In this document: positions 7,981 to 16,909 of the stretch, one piece after another | How positions within the stretch are numbered: position 1 is the stretch's first letter | How the letters are laid out: each line of letters starts with the position of its first letter | Assembly: GCA_023229465.1 (NCBI GenBank) | Contig: JALNZE010000004.1 | Span: forward strand, 1-64,000 | Direction of reading: 5' to 3' | Length of the DNA stretch: 64,000 nt | DNA from: Chitinophagaceae bacterium | GTDB taxonomy: Bacteria > Bacteroidota > Bacteroidia > Chitinophagales > Chitinophagaceae | Translations under genes and position numbers: made by a program | Notes under the pieces: generated by a model | Databases searched by the model: none | The model's input: only the letters and a program-made list of their open reading frames with translations | What the model was told of the DNA's origin: nothing

Positions 7981-8997
7981 ATGACACCTTCATTACAAAT
8001 GGAAAAATCCAGAATTGCTTTACCAATCGGGATCACATTAGACAGGTTTATAAAAAGCAAACAAACCGAATATCCTTCCGCTGCCGGAGAATTCTCTCAA
8101 CTTTTAAGGGACCTGGCATTGGCCTCAAAAGTGGTTAACCGTGAAATAAATAAAGCGGGACTGGTTGATATTATGGGAAATATCGGGCAACAGAATAAAG
8201 GAGGTGATGAGCAACAGAAACTTGATGTGCTGGCAAATATCAGGTTTACCAGGGCCTTATCAAAAGGGGGAGAGGTTGCCGGAATTGTTTCAGAAGAAAC
8301 GGAGGATTTTATTGACCTTAAAAATAAAGGTAAATATATAGTAGCCATTGACCCACTGGATGGATCAAGTAACATTGATGTGAATGTATCCATAGGAACC
8401 ATTTTTTCTATATTCAAAAGGAAATCGAAAGTCGGTCAACCACTTTCCAAAAAAGATTTTTTGCAAAAAGGAGACTGCCAGATAGCGGCAGGGTATATTC
8501 TTTACGGGCCATCCACGATGATGGTCTATACCACCGGAAATGGTGTTAATGGTTTTACCTATGAAACAACGTTGGGTGAATATGTATTGTCTCATCCGGA
8601 TATGAAATGCAAAACAACCGGCACTATTTATTCGATGAATGAAGGGTTAACTTCCTATATAATAAATAAAGGAATCACAAATTATATCGCATTGTGTAAG
8701 TCCAGGGACTATTCAGGTAGATATATCGGATCATTGGTTGCAGACTTTCATAGAAATTTACTTAAGGGCGGAATATTTCTGTATCCATCCTGTAAAAAAT
8801 ATCCCAAAGGAAAGTTGCGATTATTATTTGAAGCAAATGCACTCGCTTTTATTGTTGAACAGGCGGGAGGGGAAGCGAGTGATGGCAGCAAACCAATTTT
8901 AAAGATTCAGCCAACACAATTACATGAAACAACTGCTCTTTTTATTGGTTCTAAAAATATGATGAAGGATTTACAGAAATGTATTAATAAAAATTGA
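7981..8997 (+). CDS. fbp: Class I fructose-1,6-bisphosphatase
   Basis: Gluconeogenic phosphatase converting fructose 1,6-bisphosphate to fructose 6-phosphate. 338 residues, normal. Metal-binding motifs are in place: SEETED (about 104-109) and DPLDGSSNID (124-133). The substrate-binding region SGRYIGSLVADFHR and the C-terminal ALAFIVEQAGGEASDG block are intact. Single gene; cytosolic. Confidence 0.97.
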   Translation: MTPSLQMEKSRIALPIGITLDRFIKSKQTEYPSAAGEFSQLLRDLALASKVVNREINKAGLVDIMGNIGQQNKGGDEQQKLDVLANIRFTRALSKGGEVAGIVSEETEDFIDLKNKGKYIVAIDPLDGSSNIDVNVSIGTIFSIFKRKSKVGQPLSKKDFLQKGDCQIAAGYILYGPSTMMVYTTGNGVNGFTYETTLGEYVLSHPDMKCKTTGTIYSMNEGLTSYIINKGITNYIALCKSRDYSGRYIGSLVADFHRNLLKGGIFLYPSCKKYPKGKLRLLFEANALAFIVEQAGGEASDGSKPILKIQPTQLHETTALFIGSKNMMKDLQKCINKN

Positions 8998-9234
8998 TAT
9001 TTAATATATCGCTTGTAGCTTTTGCAAACGTAAAAGCCGGTATGTTAAATATTTTAACAACTTTTCAATATTTATCCATATAATTGCACCTATTACAGGT
9101 TTTTTATGGTATCTGTATTTTTCTTCTAATGATTCCGCCATTTGTTTGTTCTGAACCTGCTTAAAAGCTTGTTCTATATATAAGTTAGTTTAGTAAAAGA
9201 CACCCAATTGAATCACCCAAAAAAAGAGAGAGTT

Positions 9235-12153
9235 ATGATGCGGAAAATGTCATTAATTATTTTAGTTGCCTTGTACAGCTTTGCTGTAATGGCACAAAAA
9301 GTAAATGTAACAGGAACGGTTACAGACGAGAATGGGAAAGCGCTGATTGGCGCTATTGTTACCGTAAAAAGCAGCAAGGCTAAAACGATTACCAACGAGA
9401 GCGGGCTATTTACTGTTTCTGCGGAAAAAGGCGATGTGATCGTTGTTAATTATGTTGGGTATGAAACTGGTAGCCATCGTTATGATGGTAGCGGTTCGCT
9501 TAGTATTAAGCTGGTAATAGCAGAAAAAAACCTGGATGAAGTAGTGGTGCTTGGGTCGAGGGGTATTCCGCGTACGAAATTGGAAAGTACCGTACCGGTT
9601 GATGTTTTTGATATGAAAACACTTGTTTCAGAAATTCCTCAAACCGATCTTACAGGTATCCTTAACTATATCGCTCCTTCATTTAATTCAACTACGCAAA
9701 CTGTGGCGGATGGTACAGATCACGTAGATCCTGCCACTGTTCGCGGGCTGGGTGCAGACCAAACCCTGGTTTTAATAAATGGTAAAAGAAGGTATACTTC
9801 TGCCCTGGTAAATCTGAATGGTACCATGGGACGTGGATCTGTAGGAACGGATTTGAATGCCATTCCTGCCGGGTCTATTGATAAAATAGAATTATTGCGC
9901 GATGGGGCTGCGGCGCAATATGGATCAGACGCCGTTGCAGGCGTATTGAATATTCAATTGAACAATAGTGTGAATAAAGGGAAAGCAAGTATTAGCTATG
10001 GTTCAAATATTACCACGTATCAAGCCTATACACATGCCAATGCCGGCAATTTTGTGAGTAGTATTGATCCGGTATATGTGAAAAAAAGCGTTACTGACGG
10101 TCAGAAATTGCAGGCTACCATCAATTACGGTTGGCAGCTTGGCAAGCAGAAAGGAAGCTTTATTAATTTTACGGGAAATTTTGAAAAAAGAGAACCTACC
10201 ATTCGTTCCGGGGAAAGAGCAGGTGATATTGATAACAGGAAATCCGGTGATGTTGCCAGTAAATTTTTGCTCGATAGTTTAGGAGTTACCCGCGATTTTT
10301 TTCAAATGCGCGTGGGTCAATCAAGAACACAAAATGTACAGGGTGTGATCAACGGAGCGCTAAAACTTAAGAATGAAAGTGAATTTTATTTTTTTAGTAT
10401 AGTAAGTCAGCGTATTGGCAATTCAACAGGTTTTTATCGGATGCCTTTTCAGTCCAGTAATATTCCTGCTATCTACTCCAAAGGATTTTTACCGGAGATC
10501 GGATCAAATATTACCGATCTGTCCCTGGCGGCCGGATTAAAAGGCAAATGGGGTGAATGGAATTATGATCTTAGCAATGCATTCGGACAGAACGCGTTTA
10601 AATACACAGTTCAAAATTCATTGAATGTGTCTGCCTGGTATAATAATAGTCTTAAGCAGACTTCTTTTGACGCGGGTGTTTTGCAGTTTCAGCAAAATAC
10701 AACCAACTTCGATTTGTCAAGAAATTATCATAATGCGCTTAAAACGAACCTGGCGTTTGGTGCGGAATTCAGGTATGAGAATTATCAGCAAAAAGCCGGA
10801 GAAGAAGCTTCATGGGCCAATTATATGCGCAGAACCGGAGGAAACGTAGACATTGTGAATGGAACACCTACCTCTGTTAAATTAGCGGATGGATCAACCG
10901 GTATTCCTGCCGGTGGTTCGCAGGTATTTCCCGGGTTTAGACCCGATAATAGTATCAATAAAAGCCGTACCTCTTACGCTTTGTATGGTGATGTAGAGTT
11001 GGAACCCGTTAAAGGTGTTTTAGTAGATGGTGCTTTACGATATGAAAACTATAATGATTTTGGTGGTAACCTTAGTGGTAAATTAGCCGCAAGGTATAAA
11101 GTTGATCAGCACATGAGTATCCGGGGTGCTATCAGTACAGGATTCCGCGCACCTTCTTTACAACAGAAGTATTTAACAAAAACCTCTACTGTATTTCAGG
11201 GTGGTATTGCTTACGATGATGCAACCTTACCCAATGACAGCAGGGCTGCTCAGTTGCTGGGTATCCCGAGTTTACGTCCTGAAATTTCGCGAAGTGTTAG
11301 TTTGGGTGTAACCATGAAATACGGTAAATTCACCTTTACTGTTGACGGATTTTCTACAAAGGTTACAGACAGAATTATCCTTACCGATGCCTTCACCGGA
11401 AAGAATGGTGGAACATCCCAGGAGCAACAGATATATGATATACTCTTAGCTAACAATGCTTCAAGAGGGGTATTCATGGCTAACGCCATTGATCTGCGTA
11501 CATCGGGTATTGATGCGATTACCACTTATTCAGTTCGTCTGCCTAAAAACCAGTCACTTAAATTCGAACTGGCGGCTACTTTCTCGAAAAGGGAAATTTT
11601 AGGGGATGCGAAATCTTCCGCTGTATTAAAGGGGCGTGAACATATTTATATGAGCCCGGTTAACCGTGCAACCCTTATTGAAGGAAACCCCCAGGTAAAA
11701 GGAAACCTTACCCTTTCTTATAAGATGGATAAGCTTTTTGTGATGATGCGGAATACTTATTTTGGAAAAGTAATTCACCTGGAAGGCGCCTCAGTAGCCT
11801 CGGCACTGGGTTCGCAGTGGTTTTATAAGCAGGAGATTGGCGCAAAAGTAGTTACCGATATCAGTGTTGGATACAATGTTAACAAAACCATGCGGGTATC
11901 CGCGGGCGCTAATAACCTGTTTGATGGTTATTCAGATTTGCTGAATGCTTCGAAAGGAAAATACATTAAGTTAGACGTTGTGCCCTCAAGTGCAACTTAC
12001 AATACCATTATCGATACCAAATCTGCAAAGGATGCGGGGGTTACCAATAATAATGGTGTTGCCTCTAATAACCAATTCAATTATTCAAGAAGAGTTACCC
12101 AAATTGGAATGAATGGTCGTTATGTATTTTTAAAATTTGAAGTAACCCTGTAA
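9235..12153 (+). CDS. TonB-dependent outer-membrane receptor with carboxypeptidase-D-like N-domain
   Basis: Outer-membrane active transporter, about 972 residues from ATG 9235 (a TTG at 9208 is possible but precedes the signal peptide). Signal peptide ends at about AVMAQ. A CarboxypepD_reg-like domain (VTGTVTDENGKALIGA) is followed by a plug (RGLGADQTLVLINGKRRYTS, LLRDGAAAQYGSDAVAGVLN) and a long beta-barrel ending FLKFEVTL with the terminal hydrophobic residue. No SusD partner is adjacent, so this is a stand-alone receptor rather than a SusC. Ligand unknown. Confidence 0.93.
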   Translation: MMRKMSLIILVALYSFAVMAQKVNVTGTVTDENGKALIGAIVTVKSSKAKTITNESGLFTVSAEKGDVIVVNYVGYETGSHRYDGSGSLSIKLVIAEKNLDEVVVLGSRGIPRTKLESTVPVDVFDMKTLVSEIPQTDLTGILNYIAPSFNSTTQTVADGTDHVDPATVRGLGADQTLVLINGKRRYTSALVNLNGTMGRGSVGTDLNAIPAGSIDKIELLRDGAAAQYGSDAVAGVLNIQLNNSVNKGKASISYGSNITTYQAYTHANAGNFVSSIDPVYVKKSVTDGQKLQATINYGWQLGKQKGSFINFTGNFEKREPTIRSGERAGDIDNRKSGDVASKFLLDSLGVTRDFFQMRVGQSRTQNVQGVINGALKLKNESEFYFFSIVSQRIGNSTGFYRMPFQSSNIPAIYSKGFLPEIGSNITDLSLAAGLKGKWGEWNYDLSNAFGQNAFKYTVQNSLNVSAWYNNSLKQTSFDAGVLQFQQNTTNFDLSRNYHNALKTNLAFGAEFRYENYQQKAGEEASWANYMRRTGGNVDIVNGTPTSVKLADGSTGIPAGGSQVFPGFRPDNSINKSRTSYALYGDVELEPVKGVLVDGALRYENYNDFGGNLSGKLAARYKVDQHMSIRGAISTGFRAPSLQQKYLTKTSTVFQGGIAYDDATLPNDSRAAQLLGIPSLRPEISRSVSLGVTMKYGKFTFTVDGFSTKVTDRIILTDAFTGKNGGTSQEQQIYDILLANNASRGVFMANAIDLRTSGIDAITTYSVRLPKNQSLKFELAATFSKREILGDAKSSAVLKGREHIYMSPVNRATLIEGNPQVKGNLTLSYKMDKLFVMMRNTYFGKVIHLEGASVASALGSQWFYKQEIGAKVVTDISVGYNVNKTMRVSAGANNLFDGYSDLLNASKGKYIKLDVVPSSATYNTIIDTKSAKDAGVTNNNGVASNNQFNYSRRVTQIGMNGRYVFLKFEVTL

Positions 12154-12179
12154 TTTTTGTTTACTGAAATGTTATCGTA

Positions 12180-12207
12180 AAAAAGGCCCTTGTAATGGGG
12201 CCTTTTT
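12180..12207. terminator. Bidirectional intrinsic terminator
   Basis: AAAAAGGCCC (12180-12189) pairs with GGGCCTTTTT (12198-12207) around an 8-base loop. The stem is flanked by T runs on both strands. It sits between the convergent receptor and aldehyde dehydrogenase genes, so it can end both transcripts. Confidence 0.85.
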
Positions 12208-12298
12208 GCATTTATTCCAAAGTGATAAACAAAACTATTCCTTCTCCCCCGATTCCCTTGTGGAGAAGAAAATGATTTTCTGATGAGTAATATTCATG

Positions 12299-13663
12299 TT
12301 AACTCCTTAAATGATATCCCTTGGGCCTCGTAAATACCCTTAGGCCGGCATGTGACAGCGTGCTGCCAAACCCACTATGTTTTCGACCACTCCAGGGCAG
12401 GGCAGCGCTCACCCTGTCGCAACAATTCCAGTAAACAGTTCCCGCATTTAACTGAACTTGTATTTGCATTGCCCTGTTTTCATCAGTACAGAAAACTGCT
12501 GCTGTGAGCCCGTAAGATGTATCATTCATCAGCGCAATGGCTTCGGCATCATTGTTTACTTTCATGATGCCAATAATGGGACCGAACGATTCTTCTTTCA
12601 TCAGATCCATTTCATGCGTAACATCAACCAGAACGGTAGGCTCAAAATAGTTGCCTGCTCCTTCAATGATCTTACCTCCGCATAAAACTGTTGCTCCCTT
12701 TGCCAAGGCATCTTGTACCTGTGCGGCTAAAAACGCCGGCTGCTCTTTTCTGGTTAATGCGCCGATATATATATTTTCTGCTGTAGGACTTCCAATTGTA
12801 TAAGAACTTACTTCCGCTACAAATGCGGAGGTATAAGCATCATACACTTTTTCATGCACATAAATCCTTTCTACCGAACAACAGCTTTGTCCATTATTAT
12901 AAAATGCGCCATCAGCCGTATTGGCTGCAACGGTTGGAATATCAGTGATGGCATCGGTAACATATAATGGATCCTTGCCACCCAGTTCCAATCCGCAGGG
13001 TTTCATTTTTTTGCTTACACGCTCATAGATATATTTTCCTGTTTGATAAGATCCGGTAAAAAAATAGCCATCCATATCCGCCTCCAATAATAACTCACCC
13101 ACATCTCCGGCGCCCACAGCCAATTGAAAAACATTTTCCGGCACCCCGGCTTCGTGTAAATATTTTTCAATTTGTTTTCCTGTCAGGGTGGCGAGTTCAG
13201 ATGGTTTATAGAGTACGGCATTACCCGCTAATAGGGCTGGTACAAATACATTGGTTCCAACAAGGTAAGGGTAGTTCCATGCAGAAATATTACAGATAAT
13301 TCCAAGGGGTTCATACACGATTTTTTCCCGGGTAGCTCCGGATGATACCATCCATTCATCGCTCAAATATTGCGCGGCATTGGCTGTTAGCCAGTTAATC
13401 CTGGTACAGGCGCCGGTTACTTCATTTTTTGACTGCTGCAGGGGCTTGCCCACTTCTGCAGTTAATGTTTCTGCACAGGATTGTATATGTGTTTGTAAGA
13501 GCGCCGCAAAGCGCCGGAGAATGGAAACCCGTTCTGCCAGGCTTACCGCGGCCCATATTTTTTGCCCGGCCCGTAAACCGCTTATTTTTTTGTCAATACT
13601 TTCCTTATCATCTGTTATCACAGTGGTAATCAGTTCATGCGTAGCGGGATTGATAATATTCAT
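12299..13663 (-). CDS. Aldehyde dehydrogenase (last step of the gamma-glutamyl pathway)
   Basis: NAD(P)-dependent aldehyde dehydrogenase of 454 residues. Catalytic Glu226 (LELGGKD) and Cys261 (NNGQSC) are present, with the PWNYP-like SAWNYP motif at 128-132 and ESFGPI near the C-terminus. It overlaps the end of the hydrolase gene by 4 bases and is last in the cluster. By position it should oxidise a gamma-glutamyl-amino aldehyde to the acid, like PuuC. Substrate assignment is inference. Confidence 0.92.
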   Translation of the reverse strand: MNIINPATHELITTVITDDKESIDKKISGLRAGQKIWAAVSLAERVSILRRFAALLQTHIQSCAETLTAEVGKPLQQSKNEVTGACTRINWLTANAAQYLSDEWMVSSGATREKIVYEPLGIICNISAWNYPYLVGTNVFVPALLAGNAVLYKPSELATLTGKQIEKYLHEAGVPENVFQLAVGAGDVGELLLEADMDGYFFTGSYQTGKYIYERVSKKMKPCGLELGGKDPLYVTDAITDIPTVAANTADGAFYNNGQSCCSVERIYVHEKVYDAYTSAFVAEVSSYTIGSPTAENIYIGALTRKEQPAFLAAQVQDALAKGATVLCGGKIIEGAGNYFEPTVLVDVTHEMDLMKEESFGPIIGIMKVNNDAEAIALMNDTSYGLTAAVFCTDENRAMQIQVQLNAGTVYWNCCDRVSAALPWSGRKHSGFGSTLSHAGLRVFTRPKGYHLRS

Positions 13664-14370
13664 ACACTATATTTTGCCGCTTCCATTAAAAACCATTCAC
13701 GGATATTTTTAGAAAGCGGGTTTGTTTCTTTGTTTGCTATACGTTCGGGGTGCCATTGCACACAGAGCATGGGTGAACGATCCTTTTTATTTTTCCATTC
13801 AATGCCTTCCGTAATCTCTTCTTCGGCAAAGCAATTAGCCAGTAAGGGTTCAGCCAGTTTGCCTATTGCCTGGTGGTGTGCACTGTTTACGATTCCTTCC
13901 GTTTGTTTTGATAGCTCATTTAATAAACTATTTGAAACTACTTGCACTGCATGTACAAAATCTTTTCCAGCCATTGCACGATGATTTTGTTTGCCTGCCG
14001 CTTCAATATCCGGAAGCATTGTGCCACCTAAAGCAGTATTAACCAGTTGTAATCCTCTGCAAATGCCTAATACCGGCATTGTAAGGGCCAGTGCTGAAGT
14101 AAACAAGTCGATCTCAAATTGATCGCGTTGTCTGTTCCAGGCAATGGGCATATTGGGATACTTGGCTAAAGAAGGCTCATAAAAAAATGGATCAGTATCA
14201 ACTCCTCCAGTAAGCACTAAGCCATGGCATTTGAGTAAGTCTTCTTTATTTTGTTTCTCCCGGGAGAGAATAACTATTTCAATATTTTCCTGGGCAGCTT
14301 GTATCCATTCCGGATAATTTGAAAAATTTGCTTCAGTAAAACAAATCCCTATGGTTATTGATTTTTCCAC
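13660..14370 (-). CDS. Gamma-glutamyl hydrolase, class I glutamine amidotransferase type (PuuD-like)
   Basis: 236 residues. It has the class I amidotransferase nucleophile elbow (GICRGLQL, Cys about residue 103) and the His-Glu pair (CVQWHPER). The early GGVDTDPFFY motif is typical of peptidase C26/PuuD enzymes that split gamma-glutamyl amides. It sits 3 bases after the Fe-alcohol dehydrogenase and overlaps the aldehyde dehydrogenase. Predicted job: release glutamate and the oxidised amine product at the end of the pathway. Confidence 0.9.
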   Translation of the reverse strand: MEKSITIGICFTEANFSNYPEWIQAAQENIEIVILSREKQNKEDLLKCHGLVLTGGVDTDPFFYEPSLAKYPNMPIAWNRQRDQFEIDLFTSALALTMPVLGICRGLQLVNTALGGTMLPDIEAAGKQNHRAMAGKDFVHAVQVVSNSLLNELSKQTEGIVNSAHHQAIGKLAEPLLANCFAEEEITEGIEWKNKKDRSPMLCVQWHPERIANKETNPLSKNIREWFLMEAAKYSV

Positions 14371-14373
14371 AGA

Positions 14374-15513
14374 TTATAATGCGGTTTCGTATAATAATTT
14401 AAAATCGTTTCTGCTAACCGGTTTTGGGTTATTGGGATGTGCAAAATCAGCAAAAGCCAGATCAGCCAGGGTTTCTATATGTTCTTGTTTTACGCCGATA
14501 CCACTGAGCGATTTCGGTATGCTCAAGCGATCGTTCAAGTCAAATAAATAATCCACCACTCCCGCGCCCGTTTCATTGGGTATGCCGAGGGCTTTGGCCA
14601 TTCTGATAAATTTTTCCTCAAATCCGGCGATATTAAATTGCATTCCATAGGGCAAATTAACGGCATTGGCCAAACCGTGGTGTGTATCTAATAAACTGGA
14701 AAGGGGATGTGCCAGTGAATGTACCACTCCCAATCCTTTTTGAAAAGCAATCGCGCCCATCATGGATGCCAATAACATATCAGAACGTGATTCGATATCC
14801 GGATTTTTTACCGCTTGTTCAATGGATTTTGCGATTAACCTCATGCCTTCCAATGCAATACCATCACAAACAGGATGATAATTTTTAGCCAGGAAAGCTT
14901 CCATAGTATGTGTTAACGCATCCATGCCCGTTGCCGCGGTAATAAATGCCGGTAAGCCCATCGTTAACTGCGGATCTGCAAAAACAATCTTTGCTAATAG
15001 CCTGGGTGAGAACAGAATTTTTTTCTGGTGAGTTTCATCATCGGCAATAATGGCCGAACGGCCCACTTCACTTCCTGTGCCCGCCGTAGTGGGTATAGTT
15101 ATAAAAGGAGGCACTTCATTAGTTACATATACATCCCCGCCAACCAGGTCATCATATTTAAATAAATCTTCCCGGTGATTGATGCGTAGTAAAATAGCAC
15201 GTGATACATCTATGGCGGCGCCACCACCGATTCCAATGATGCAATCGCATGCCGCTGCATCGTAGGCATCGGTTCCTTTATATACATCAGTCTTTACCGG
15301 ATTTTTATGAATGTCATGAAACACAGTAACCACACACCCTTTGGCAGTAAGATCCGATACGACCTGTTTAAAAAAGTCTAAACCGGCAATGGTTGGGTCG
15401 GTAGAAATCAACGGTCTTTTTAACTGGTGCTGGTGCAGGTAGGCAGGTAATTCTGAAACCACACCGGCTCCAAAACGAATGGTAGTAGGAAAATTAAATT
15501 GCGAAACAGACAT
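14374..15513 (-). CDS. Iron-containing alcohol dehydrogenase
   Basis: Group III alcohol dehydrogenase, 379 residues. Cofactor-binding GIGGGAAIDVSRAI and IPTTAGTGSEVGRSA; metal ligands in GMDALTHTMEAF and HSLAHPLSSLLDTHHGLANA. It lies between the glutamine-synthetase-like ligase and the gamma-glutamyl hydrolase. In the putrescine (Puu) route this position is held by an FAD oxidase (PuuB), so an alcohol dehydrogenase here points to an amino-alcohol substrate (inference). Confidence 0.93.
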   Translation of the reverse strand: MSVSQFNFPTTIRFGAGVVSELPAYLHQHQLKRPLISTDPTIAGLDFFKQVVSDLTAKGCVVTVFHDIHKNPVKTDVYKGTDAYDAAACDCIIGIGGGAAIDVSRAILLRINHREDLFKYDDLVGGDVYVTNEVPPFITIPTTAGTGSEVGRSAIIADDETHQKKILFSPRLLAKIVFADPQLTMGLPAFITAATGMDALTHTMEAFLAKNYHPVCDGIALEGMRLIAKSIEQAVKNPDIESRSDMLLASMMGAIAFQKGLGVVHSLAHPLSSLLDTHHGLANAVNLPYGMQFNIAGFEEKFIRMAKALGIPNETGAGVVDYLFDLNDRLSIPKSLSGIGVKQEHIETLADLAFADFAHPNNPKPVSRNDFKLLYETAL

Positions 15514-15559
15514 GGCTGAAAATGGGTTCTTATGTAAAAATAGGTTGTGTGGTACTTAT

Positions 15560-16909
15560 TTAAATTATTTCAAAATAACGGTTGGTTTCCCAGTCGGTTA
15601 CTACTTTCGCGAACTGCCTAACCTCCCAATCGCGTGTTTGTGTAAAATGCTGTACAAATGTTTCTCCAAATAATTCTCTGGCTACTGCTGCATTTTTCAT
15701 GGCTTGATTGGCTTCATCCAAACTTTTTGGAAAGCGTCCATGGCTTTCATCTTTATAGCCATTGCCAACCGTAGCCTCCTGTAGGCTAAGCCGGTGTTTA
15801 ATGCCATACAAACCGGCAGCCAGGCAGGCTGCCATAGCCAGGTATGGATTGGTATCACTACCAACCACCCTTGTTTCCAGTCTGCATGATTTACTGCCAC
15901 CAGGTAAGGCGCGTAAGGCAACAGTGCGGTTGTCAATACCCCAGGTAACAGTGGTAGGCGCCCAGGCCCCTTCTACCAAACGTTTGTAAGAGTTAATAGT
16001 TGGCGCCACCATGGGTAAAATATACGGCAGACAATAAAGTTGTCCTGCCAGGTACTGCCGCATTATTGTACTCATCCGGTGTGGTTGCCCTGCATCATAA
16101 AAAAGATTGGTATTGGCATGCCATAACGACTGGTGTACATGCCCGCTACAACCTGGTAGGTTTTCATTGATCTTGGCCATAAAGCTGGCAAGGATACCAT
16201 GCTGATATGCGATTTCTTTTACGGCCGTTTTAAATAAGACTGCATTGTCTGCTGAGGTAAGTACCTTACTATACGCGATAGCGGCTTCATAAACGCCGGG
16301 CCCCGTTTCGGTATGTAATCCTTCCAGTGGAATACCAAATTGTTTTAGCTGATCAAATAAGGAAGAGAAAAAATCATTGCGCTGGCTGCTTCTTACAATT
16401 GAATAGCCAAACATACCGGGCGTAAGCGGAATTAAATGTTTGCCTTCTTTCTCCGCAAAACTTTTGGGGGTTTCAGCAAAATTAAACCACTCAAACTCCT
16501 GTGATGTTTTGGCTTCGAAACCAGCTTCGGTTGCTTCCGCGATTATTTTTTGTAATAATTGGCGCGGGCAAATGGCCAGGGCATTACCTGTGGCATCCAC
16601 AAATTCTCCCAGAAAAAAAGGCAGGTTATTTTCCCAGGGAATTTTACGAAAGCTATTCATGCTCAACTTAACTTTTGCATCGGGGTAACCGGTATGCCAA
16701 CCGGTATAGCTGGTATTATCATAAGCCTGATCAGCCATATCCCATCCAAAAATAACATCGCAAAACGCAAGATCAGTTTGAGCTACGGCTAAAAATTTTT
16801 CAGTTGAAATATATTTGCCCCTTAATACGCCATCAATATCGGCCACCGCTACTTTTACCCTGCCGGATGGGTGTTTACTCACGTAATCAATAATTTCTTG
16901 GGTACTCAT
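15560..16909 (-). CDS. Glutamine synthetase family ligase (gamma-glutamylamide synthetase type)
   Basis: 449 residues, the length of PuuA/IpuC/GlnA4-type ligases rather than of the long GSIII common in Bacteroidota. The beta-Grasp N-domain includes VKVAVADIDGVLRGKYIS; the catalytic domain has GPGVYEAAI, CSGHVHQSLWH, NSYKRLVEGAWAP and CRLETRV. It overlaps the permease gene by 4 bases (ATGA), so uptake and ligation are co-translated. Predicted reaction: glutamate + amine + ATP to gamma-glutamylamide. The amine is not readable from sequence; neighbours favour ethanolamine or another amino alcohol. Confidence 0.9.
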   Translation of the reverse strand: MSTQEIIDYVSKHPSGRVKVAVADIDGVLRGKYISTEKFLAVAQTDLAFCDVIFGWDMADQAYDNTSYTGWHTGYPDAKVKLSMNSFRKIPWENNLPFFLGEFVDATGNALAICPRQLLQKIIAEATEAGFEAKTSQEFEWFNFAETPKSFAEKEGKHLIPLTPGMFGYSIVRSSQRNDFFSSLFDQLKQFGIPLEGLHTETGPGVYEAAIAYSKVLTSADNAVLFKTAVKEIAYQHGILASFMAKINENLPGCSGHVHQSLWHANTNLFYDAGQPHRMSTIMRQYLAGQLYCLPYILPMVAPTINSYKRLVEGAWAPTTVTWGIDNRTVALRALPGGSKSCRLETRVVGSDTNPYLAMAACLAAGLYGIKHRLSLQEATVGNGYKDESHGRFPKSLDEANQAMKNAAVARELFGETFVQHFTQTRDWEVRQFAKVVTDWETNRYFEII